A stretch of DNA of 12,429 nt from DASUBN01 sp036500225 (lineage in GTDB: Bacteria > Pseudomonadota > Gammaproteobacteria > Natronospirales > REEB76): assembly GCA_036500225.1 (NCBI GenBank), contig DASYCJ010000007.1:1-12429 (forward strand), in the 5' to 3' direction. The position numbers were made by a program, and so were the translations under genes. Shown one piece after another: positions 7,462 to 12,429 of this stretch. Positions within the stretch are counted from its first letter, which is position 1. Each line of letters starts with the position of its first letter. A model generated the notes under the pieces. That model was not told the origin of the DNA, ran no database searches, and saw only the letters and a program-made list of their open reading frames with translations.

Positions 7462-7543
7462 GTTATTTACCTGCTAAGGGAGACGCTTCATCCAGGAAGC
7501 GGGTGGACTTGGAGTCGAGCTTAAGGACTTGGGCCAACGAGCT
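7462..7543 (-). promoter_or_regulatory. clpX-lon spacer: direct repeat and hairpin in the lon leader
   Basis: The 82-bp gap holds two copies of CCAAGTCC on the minus strand (complements of 7505-7512 and 7525-7532), exactly 20 bp apart. Nearer lon is a hairpin, CGCTTC (7484-7489) with GAAGCG (7496-7501) around 6 nt. I do not see a convincing sigma70 or sigma32 promoter, nor a clpX terminator, so lon may be partly read through from clpX. Confidence 0.4.
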
Positions 7544-8830
7544 TTATTCTCGCGCCGAAGCCGCCAGCTGTTTCTTCTCGCGTTCGTACATCACGTAGGG
7601 CTTGTTGTCGCCATTGATGACCGACTCGTCGATCACCACCTTGGAGACGTTCTCCATGGACGGCAACTCATACATGGTGTCGAGCAGCACGTGCTCGAGG
7701 ATGGTGCGCAGGCCGCGGGCGCCGGTCTTGCGGTCCATGGCCTTGCGCGAGGCGGAACGCAAGGCGTCGTCGCGGAACTCCAGCTCGCAGCCTTCCATCT
7801 CAAACAGCTTCTGGTACTGCTTGGTGATGGCGTTCTTGGGCTCGGTGAGGATGCGCATCAGCGCACTCTCATCCAGCTCTTCCAGGGTCGCGACCACCGG
7901 CAGGCGGCCGACGAACTCCGGGATCAGACCGAAGCGGATCAGGTCCTCCGGTTCCACCTCGTGCAGCACTTCGCCGACGTTCTTGATCTCGGACTTGCTC
8001 TTCACCTCGGCCATGAAGCCGATGCCGCTACGCTCGGTGCGATGACGGATGATCTTCTCGAGGCCGGCGAAGGCGCCGCCGCAGATGAACAGGATGTTGC
8101 TGGTGTCCACCTGCAGGAACTCCTGCTGGGGATGCTTGCGGCCGCCCTGGGGCGGCACCGAGGCCACGGTGCCCTCGATGAGCTTCAACAGCGCCTGCTG
8201 CACGCCCTCGCCCGACACGTCGCGGGTGATAGACGGGTTATCCGACTTGCGGGAGATCTTGTCGATCTCGTCGATGTAGACGATGCCGGTCTGAGCCTTC
8301 TCCACATCATAGTCGCACTTCTGCAGCAGCTTCTGGATGATGTTCTCGACATCCTCACCCACGTAACCGGCTTCGGTCAGGGTGGTGGCATCGGCGATGG
8401 TGAACGGCACATTGAGCAGGCGCGCCAGGGTCTCGGCCAGGAGGGTCTTGCCCGAACCAGTGGGACCGATGAGCAGGATGTTGCTCTTGGCGAGTTCGAT
8501 GTCGTCCTTGTTGCGGGCGCTGCGCAGGTCCAACCGTTTGTAGTGGTTGTAGACGGCGACCGAGAGGATCTTCTTGGCACGCTCCTGGCCGATCACGTAC
8601 TGGTCGAGGACCGACTTGATCTCCTGGGGACGCGGCAACTTGCTGCGCGAGGTCTGGGACTGCTCCTGCATCTCCTCGCGGATGATGTCGTTGCACAGTT
8701 CCACGCACTCGTCACAGACGTACACGGAGGGACCGGCGATGAGCTTGCGCACTTCATGCTGGCTCTTGCCGCAGAAGGAGCAGTAAAGCAGTTTGCCGTC
8801 TTCACCCTTGCCGCGTGTATCTTCCGCCAT
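7544..8830 (-). CDS. clpX: ATP-dependent Clp protease ATP-binding subunit ClpX
   Basis: ClpX is a hexameric AAA+ unfoldase that recognises tagged or specific substrates and threads them into the ClpP chamber. The 428-residue protein begins with the zinc-binding domain, with cysteines C17, C20, C39 and C42. Walker A is GPTGSGKT (122-129), the pore loop is GYVGED (155-160), Walker B is IVYIDEIDK (183-191) and the RKH loop is at 231-233. The ClpP-docking loop IGF (270-272) shows it is a true ClpP partner. Sensor 2 is GARGLRTILE. The ATG at 8830 has a strong AGGAGG ribosome site. It lies 119 bp downstream of clpP with a candidate heat-shock promoter in between, and 82 bp upstream of lon. Confidence 0.99.
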   Translation of the reverse strand: MAEDTRGKGEDGKLLYCSFCGKSQHEVRKLIAGPSVYVCDECVELCNDIIREEMQEQSQTSRSKLPRPQEIKSVLDQYVIGQERAKKILSVAVYNHYKRLDLRSARNKDDIELAKSNILLIGPTGSGKTLLAETLARLLNVPFTIADATTLTEAGYVGEDVENIIQKLLQKCDYDVEKAQTGIVYIDEIDKISRKSDNPSITRDVSGEGVQQALLKLIEGTVASVPPQGGRKHPQQEFLQVDTSNILFICGGAFAGLEKIIRHRTERSGIGFMAEVKSKSEIKNVGEVLHEVEPEDLIRFGLIPEFVGRLPVVATLEELDESALMRILTEPKNAITKQYQKLFEMEGCELEFRDDALRSASRKAMDRKTGARGLRTILEHVLLDTMYELPSMENVSKVVIDESVINGDNKPYVMYEREKKQLAASARE

Positions 8831-8839
8831 CTTGGCTCG

Positions 8840-8845
8840 CCTCCT
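8840..8845 (-). promoter_or_regulatory. Strong Shine-Dalgarno site of clpX
   Basis: A perfect AGGAGG lies 9 nt before the clpX ATG. It is the best ribosome site in the window and fixes the start codon. Confidence 0.8.
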
Positions 8846-8881
8846 GAGGGCCCCTGCGATCCAGGGACCATTTTGAACACT

Positions 8882-8907
8882 ATGGGGGCCGTTTGCCCCG
8901 CCTTCAA
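8882..8907 (-). promoter_or_regulatory. Candidate sigma32 (heat-shock) promoter upstream of clpX
   Basis: On the minus strand TTGAAG (8907-8902) is followed after 14 bp by CCCCAT (8887-8882) and AGT. This matches the known sigma32 pattern CTTGAAA, 11-16 bp, CCCCATNT, with the core of both boxes intact. The same -35 with a 17-bp spacer also reaches CATAGT, a possible sigma70 -10, so both holoenzymes might use it. It lies in the clpP-clpX gap and would give a clpX leader of about 40-50 nt. Confidence 0.6.
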
Positions 8908-8949
8908 TACATAAGACCCTGCAGGCCGGAGCCTTACCCGGTAAGGGCC

Positions 8950-9576
8950 TTAGCCCCCTACCAAGGCCTGGCGCTTCTCCAGGACCTTGTCGATGATGCC
9001 GTATTTGACCGCCTCGTCGCCGCTCATGAAGCGATCCCGATCCGTGTCCTTCTGGATCGCTTCCATGCTCTGGCCGGTGTGCTTGACGAAGATCTGGTTC
9101 AGGCGCTCACGCAGGTACAGTATCTCCTTGGCCTGGATCTCGATGTCCGAGGCCTGGCCCTGGGCACCGCCGTGGGGCTGGTGGATCATGACCCGCGAAT
9201 GGGGCAGCGAATAACGCTTGCCCTTGGCACCCGCCGCCAGCAGCAGTGAACCCATGCTGGCCGCCTGGCCCACGCAGATGGTGGACACGTCCGGCTTCAC
9301 GAACTGCATGGTGTCGTAGATGGACAGTCCGGCCGTGACCACGCCACCCGGCGAATTGATGTAGACGCTGATGTCCTTGTCCGGGTTCTCGGACTCGAGG
9401 AACAAGAGCTGCGCCACCACCACGTTCGCGACGTAGTCGTCGATCGGTCCGACGATGAACACCACCCGGTCCTTCAGCAGGCGCGAGTAGATGTCGTAGG
9501 AACGCTCGCCACGGGCGGTCTGCTCCACCACGATGGGGATGAGGTTCAAAGCCTGGGTCTCGGGACTGTTCTTCAT
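8950..9576 (-). CDS. clpP: ATP-dependent Clp protease proteolytic subunit ClpP
   Basis: ClpP forms the two-ring, 14-subunit serine peptidase chamber fed by ClpX (and ClpA where present). With the start at 9576 the protein has 208 residues against 207 in E. coli. The catalytic triad is S107 in GQAASMG, H132 in MIHQPHGG and D181 in DTDRDRF, with the usual Ser-His spacing of 25. INSPGGVVTAG is also diagnostic. The frame continues upstream to an ATG at 9609, overlapping the tig stop by one base, and to a TTG at 9612, which would add 11 or 12 residues. I prefer 9576 because it gives the usual short propeptide region before the conserved NLIPIVVEQTARGERSYDIYSRLL, though its GAAGG ribosome site is rather distant (about 13 nt). 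Directly follows tig, so the two are almost certainly translated from one mRNA. Confidence 0.97.
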   Translation of the reverse strand: MKNSPETQALNLIPIVVEQTARGERSYDIYSRLLKDRVVFIVGPIDDYVANVVVAQLLFLESENPDKDISVYINSPGGVVTAGLSIYDTMQFVKPDVSTICVGQAASMGSLLLAAGAKGKRYSLPHSRVMIHQPHGGAQGQASDIEIQAKEILYLRERLNQIFVKHTGQSMEAIQKDTDRDRFMSGDEAVKYGIIDKVLEKRQALVGG

Positions 9577-9608
9577 GCTGTCACTGGTACCTTCGCCGGG
9601 TCGCGGCA

Positions 9609-10943
9609 TCAATGGTCGTGATCGTGGTCATGATCGTGATCATGCTCATTCAGGTTCATGAGGGCCTTGAAGGTGGTGGGCTTGTCGGTCACGGAAGCCT
9701 TATCCAACAGCCAATCCACCGCCTGGTCCTCGAGCACCAGGGTGTCCACCTGATGCATGATGTCCTTGTTCTGGCGGAAGCTGCGAACCGCATCGGAAGG
9801 CTTGCTGTATTCGCCGGCCATCCGTTCCAGGCGCTCGTCCACGCGCTTCGGTTCCACCATCAGACGCTGCTGGTTGATGATCTCACCCACCAGGAGACCT
9901 AGGCTCACACGCTTGGTGGCTTGCTCCTCGAACAGCTCGCGGGGCAGTTCCGAGGCCTTCTTCGGGTCGCGCACGCCGATACGCACCAGCGCATCCTGAC
10001 GCAGGCGCTCGATCTCGTCATCCACCAGGGACTTGGGAAGCTCGAGCTTGTTGGCCTTGAGCAGCGCATCCAGGGCCTGGTCCTTGAGCTTGCGCCGCAC
10101 CGTCTCTTCCAGCTCGCGGCGCATGTTGTCCGCCACTTCGGAACGCAGCTTCTCGATGCCGCCTTCGGTGATGCCGAAGGCCTTGCAGAACTCGTCGTCC
10201 AGGGCCGGCAACACCTGGCCTTCCACGGAATGAGCACTGACCTTGAACTTGGCCTGTTTACCGGCCAACTCCTTGGCGTGGTAGTCCTCGGGGAACTTCA
10301 CACCGAACTCACGGTTCTCGCCGGGCTTGATGCCCTGCAGGCCGGCTTCGAAGTCCGGCAGCATGCGCTTCTCGCCCAACACCACCGTCACACGCTCGCC
10401 CTTGCCGCCCGGGAACGGAGTGCCGTCCACCGAGCCTTCGAAATCGATCAGCACGCGGTCGCCGTCTTTGGCAGCGCGCTCCACGGCTTCCCAACCGGCG
10501 CGCTGATGGCGCAGGTTGTCGACCATGGCATCTATGTCTTCCTTGGCGACTTCCGCCACGGGTCGCTCGACCTTGATACCGTCCAGGCCGCTCAGCTTGA
10601 TCTCAGGATAGACCTCGAATACTGCGGTGAACTGCAGGTCCTTGCCCGGCGCGGCATCGATGGAATCGATGCGCGGCCCGCCGGCTGGATTCAGCTTCTG
10701 CTGCGCCAGCGCTTCGTTATAGCTGGTCTGCAATAACTCCGTGACCACTTCAGAGCGCACTTGGTCGCCGAAGCGCTGCTTCACGACGTTCAGTGGCACC
10801 TTGCCGGGACGGAAACCATCGATCTTGGCGCGCTTGCTCAAGGATTTCAGACGATCCTCGGTCTCGCGCTCGACGCGCTCAGCCGGGACCTGCACCTTCA
10901 GGCGGCGCTCAAGACCATCGCTCTTTTCAAGTGAAACCTGCAT
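9609..10943 (-). CDS. tig: Trigger factor (ribosome-bound chaperone and prolyl isomerase)
   Basis: Trigger factor binds the ribosome next to the exit tunnel and shields nascent chains. The protein has 444 residues from the ATG at 10943. The N-terminal ribosome-binding domain carries the signature GFRPGKVP at 43-50, the same position as in E. coli. An FKBP-type isomerase domain spans about 160-245 (DRVLIDFEGSVDGTPFPGG, LPDFEAGLQGIKPGE), and the helical chaperone domain follows to about 430. An ATG three codons upstream (10952) is possible, but 10943 gives the conserved beginning MQVSLE and better spacing to the AGGA and GAGG tracts. The last 12 residues are an unusual alternating tail, EHDHDHDHDHDH, that is not part of the E. 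coli protein. The gene follows tRNA-Leu by 48 bp and abuts clpP. Confidence 0.98.
   Translation of the reverse strand: MQVSLEKSDGLERRLKVQVPAERVERETEDRLKSLSKRAKIDGFRPGKVPLNVVKQRFGDQVRSEVVTELLQTSYNEALAQQKLNPAGGPRIDSIDAAPGKDLQFTAVFEVYPEIKLSGLDGIKVERPVAEVAKEDIDAMVDNLRHQRAGWEAVERAAKDGDRVLIDFEGSVDGTPFPGGKGERVTVVLGEKRMLPDFEAGLQGIKPGENREFGVKFPEDYHAKELAGKQAKFKVSAHSVEGQVLPALDDEFCKAFGITEGGIEKLRSEVADNMRRELEETVRRKLKDQALDALLKANKLELPKSLVDDEIERLRQDALVRIGVRDPKKASELPRELFEEQATKRVSLGLLVGEIINQQRLMVEPKRVDERLERMAGEYSKPSDAVRSFRQNKDIMHQVDTLVLEDQAVDWLLDKASVTDKPTTFKALMNLNEHDHDHDHDHDH
9612..9648 (-). repeat. Simple-sequence repeat encoding the His-Asp tail of trigger factor
   Basis: The last codons of tig alternate CAT/CAC and GAT/GAC, making a degenerate 6-nt repeat that ends in the TGA stop. 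Synonymous third-base changes between units show it is not a recent perfect slippage product. Confidence 0.8.
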
Positions 10944-10991
10944 TGACCTCATTCCTCTGTCTACGTTTGACGTTTTTCAACCCGGAAGGCT

Positions 10992-11076
10992 TGGTGCGAA
11001 AGGAGAGACTCGAACTCTCACGGGTTACCCCACTGGAACCTAAATCCAGCGCGTCTACCAGTTCCGCCACTCTCGC
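10992..11076 (-). tRNA. tRNA-Leu (anticodon TAG)
   Basis: The reverse complement gives a complete 85-nt class II tRNA. The acceptor stem GCGAGAG pairs with CTTTCGC (one G-U pair), the discriminator is A and CCA is encoded. The anticodon stem CTGGA/TCCAG holds the loop TTTAGGT with anticodon TAG, and the long variable arm includes GGGGTAACCC. It resembles E. coli leuW. It lies 48 bp before tig on the same strand. Confidence 0.97.
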
Positions 11077-11097
11077 CACACTGGCAGATCGGCCTAC

Positions 11098-11118
11098 CCA
11101 GGCGGACATGCCGCCTGG
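11098..11118. repeat. GC-rich hairpin in the leader of the tRNA-Leu transcript
   Basis: CCAGGCGG (11098-11105) and CCGCCTGG (11111-11118) are perfect inverted copies around a 5-nt loop. The hairpin lies between the candidate -10 box and the mature tRNA 5' end, 22 nt upstream of the tRNA. There is no T tract on either strand, so it is not a typical terminator. Confidence 0.5.
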
Positions 11119-11126
11119 CGGACACT

Positions 11127-11132
11127 ATTATA
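11127..11132 (-). promoter_or_regulatory. Candidate -10 box for the tRNA-Leu / tig transcript
   Basis: A perfect TATAAT on the minus strand lies about 51 bp before the mature tRNA-Leu 5' end. The -35 position 16-18 bp upstream is poor (TTCGGG or TCGGGG). It is nevertheless the best promoter element I can find for the tRNA-Leu, tig and clpP group. Confidence 0.5.
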
Positions 11133-11203
11133 CCGGGTAGGTGCAGGAACCCCGAATTTTGGGGGCCAAACCCGTCAAAACCAGGGCTGGAAGGGTGAAA
11201 CAC

Positions 11204-11249
11204 TGTCATCTTGCCCGAAATTACATGGGGACGGGCATGCGGGATGACA
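11204..11249. repeat. Nested inverted repeat in the folD-tRNA-Leu spacer
   Basis: TGTCATC (11204-11210) and GATGACA (11243-11249) are perfect 7-bp inverted copies. Inside them GCCCG (11213-11217) and CGGGC (11232-11236) pair as well, with an unequal internal loop. A smaller CCCC/GGGG dyad lies at 11150-11164. The rest of this 230-bp gap (11077-11306) holds no gene that I can support. The structure could be a degenerate REP-like element, a folD mRNA 3' structure, or chance. Confidence 0.35.
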
Positions 11250-11306
11250 AGGGCTTGGAAAACTTAGGTCGGATCCGGGATAGAGCCGGACGCCAGCTAA
11301 GGGACA

Positions 11307-12152
11307 TCAGGCCTGATCGTGACCCTTGGCAGCGGTCAAGGTATTCACCAACAGCATGGTGACCGTCATGGGGCCTACGCCGCCGGGCACGGGGGTGATG
11401 AAAGCCGCCCGTTCCCGGGCCACCTCGAATTCCACGTCACCCTGCACTTTGCCGTCCGGCATGCGGTTTATGCCCACGTCCACTACCGTGGCCCCCGGTT
11501 TCACCCAGTTGCCCTTGATGAACCCCGGTTTGCCGACTGCGACCACCAGGATGTCCGCTTCGGCCACGTAGCGCTCGGTATGCTCCGTGAAACGGTGGCA
11601 GACCGTGATGGTGCAGCCCATCAGCAGCAATTCCAGGGCCATAGGCCGGCCGACGATGTTGGAGGCCCCCACCACCACCGCATGGCGGCCATAGAACTTC
11701 TCACCGTAATGCTCCAGGAGCTTGATGACCCCCAACGGGGTGCAGGGCCGGAGCTTGGGGATGCGCTGGGCCAGGCGGCCGATGTTGTAGGGGTGAAAGC
11801 CATCCACATCCTTGTCGGGCCGGATGCGCTCGATGACCTGCTCAGTGCGGATGTGGGCTGGCAGCGGCAGCTGGACCAGGATGCCGTCGATGGCAGGATC
11901 GGCATTGAGCTCGTCTATGAGGCTGAGAAGCCTATCTTCCGGGGTATCTGCCGACAGGTCATAGGCCCTGGAGATGAACCCCACCTCCTCACAGGCCTGG
12001 CGTTTATTGCGTACGTAGATCTGGGAAGCCGGATCGGCCCCCACCAGCACCACCGCCAGGCCCGGCGCGCGCTCACGGGTGGCTGTCTGGCGGCCCACAT
12101 CTCGGCGCAGCTCCGCCGCGAAGGCTTTACCGTCTATGAGTTGGGCCGGCAT
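11307..12152 (-). CDS. folD: Bifunctional methylenetetrahydrofolate dehydrogenase / methenyltetrahydrofolate cyclohydrolase
   Basis: FolD interconverts 5,10-methylene-THF, 5,10-methenyl-THF and 10-formyl-THF, using NADP, to supply one-carbon units for purine, thymidylate and formyl-methionine synthesis. The protein has 281 residues from the ATG at 12152 (E. coli 288). The catalytic Y46-x3-K50 lies in ASQIYVRNKRQACEEVG. DGILVQLPLPAH (89-100), DKDVDGFHPYNIGRL, GASNIVGRPM (162-171) and TPVPGGVGPMT (253-263) are all family signatures. The frame runs 15 codons further upstream, but the chosen start gives the conserved beginning MPAQLIDGKAF and has a GGGGAG tract about 11 nt before it. It lacks about five residues in the first helix-loop compared with E. 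coli. It faces away from the tRNA-Pro gene. Confidence 0.98.
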   Translation of the reverse strand: MPAQLIDGKAFAAELRRDVGRQTATRERAPGLAVVLVGADPASQIYVRNKRQACEEVGFISRAYDLSADTPEDRLLSLIDELNADPAIDGILVQLPLPAHIRTEQVIERIRPDKDVDGFHPYNIGRLAQRIPKLRPCTPLGVIKLLEHYGEKFYGRHAVVVGASNIVGRPMALELLLMGCTITVCHRFTEHTERYVAEADILVVAVGKPGFIKGNWVKPGATVVDVGINRMPDGKVQGDVEFEVARERAAFITPVPGGVGPMTVTMLLVNTLTAAKGHDQA

Positions 12153-12229
12153 CGTGCTCTTGGCTCCCCTTCGGATGCCGCGGATTGTCGCACGCACCGC
12201 CCAAGGCGACCACCTGTAAGCCCTTGAAA

Positions 12230-12258
12230 TTGACTGGGGACTGGCCTCCCCGTATCAT
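12230..12258 (+). promoter_or_regulatory. Strong sigma70-type promoter of the tRNA-Pro operon
   Basis: TTGACT (12230-12235) and TATCAT (12253-12258) are separated by exactly 17 bp, each with one mismatch to consensus. The start would fall near 12265, about 35 nt before the tRNA. The spacer contains an inverted repeat, GGGGA and TCCCC around 6 nt. Confidence 0.75.
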
Positions 12259-12299
12259 TCCCGCCCTTAACGCCACCTGTGGAATACCCGCAGGCAGCG

Positions 12300-12376
<77 letters not shown>

Positions 12377-12414
12377 AATGGATCCTGGCACCGGTTTTGT
12401 GCTGAGACGACGAA

Positions 12415-12429
12415 GCGCCCGTAGCTCAA
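12415..12429 (+). tRNA. Probable tRNA-Arg, first 15 nt only (cut by window edge)
   Basis: GCGCCCGTAGCTCAA matches the acceptor 5' strand and D-arm start of bacterial arginine tRNAs such as E. coli argX, and it lies 38 nt past tRNA-Pro. The anticodon is outside the window, so the amino acid is inferred from resemblance and from the common argX / proM clustering. Confidence 0.65.

Noticed and set aside
5566..7524. 652-codon open frame on the + strand across most of lon
   Set aside because: It is exactly antisense to a fully conserved gene, its product is rich in His, Leu, Val and Gln as expected from reverse-complemented GC-biased codons, and it has no recognisable domain or ribosome site.
7529..8914. 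461-codon open frame on the + strand across clpX
   Set aside because: Same cause: antisense shadow of clpX in a GC-rich genome, with no independent evidence of coding.
8930..8946. CCTTAC/GTAAGG dyad after the clpP stop as a terminator
   Set aside because: The stem is only 6 bp and no T tract follows on the minus strand, so it does not qualify as an intrinsic terminator.
11274..11290. TCCGG/CCGGA stem after folD as a terminator
   Set aside because: Only 5 bp, with the nearest T run about 12 nt away; too weak to call.
11141..11362. 73-codon open frame in the folD-tRNA-Leu spacer
   Set aside because: No ribosome binding site, no recognisable similarity, and it runs into folD on the opposite strand.

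Overview
This window is a GC-rich housekeeping stretch from a gammaproteobacterium. The protein sequences, the codon bias and the gene order tRNA-Leu / tig / clpP / clpX / lon / hupB / two tRNAs / ppiD, with fabI and mltD beyond, match the arrangement I recall from Pseudomonas and related Gammaproteobacteria. Details such as the HD-rich tail of trigger factor and the GTG start of lon do not let me name the genus. Nothing points to horizontal transfer: there are no insertion sequences, phage genes, CRISPR array or broken genes.

Layout from left to right. Positions 2-2190 (+ strand) carry the end of mltD, a lytic transglycosylase whose start lies off the window, followed by fabI, enoyl-ACP reductase. 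A hairpin terminator separates fabI from the converging ppiD. Positions 2261-11076 (- strand, transcribed right to left) form the proteostasis cluster: tRNA-Leu(TAG), tig (trigger factor), clpP, clpX, lon, hupB (HU-beta), tRNA-Val(TAC), tRNA-Asp(GTC) and ppiD (periplasmic chaperone). folD (11307-12152, - strand) lies upstream of that cluster. A divergent tRNA-Pro(TGG), with a strong sigma70-type promoter, and the first bases of a probable tRNA-Arg leave the window on the right (+ strand).

The cluster spans much of the life of a protein. Trigger factor folds nascent chains at the ribosome, ClpXP and Lon degrade damaged or regulatory proteins in the cytoplasm, and PpiD assists proteins emerging from the Sec translocon at the outer face of the inner membrane. 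HU is a nucleoid protein and a known Lon substrate in E. coli.

I found no previously undescribed system. The points worth a second look are regulatory or small protein features: a sigma32-like promoter between clpP and clpX, a hupB leader whose 5' hairpin carries a copy of the hupB Shine-Dalgarno region, two places where tRNA genes abut protein genes with no obvious promoter between, a His-Asp alternating tail on trigger factor, and a PpiD whose parvulin domain keeps the canonical motifs.
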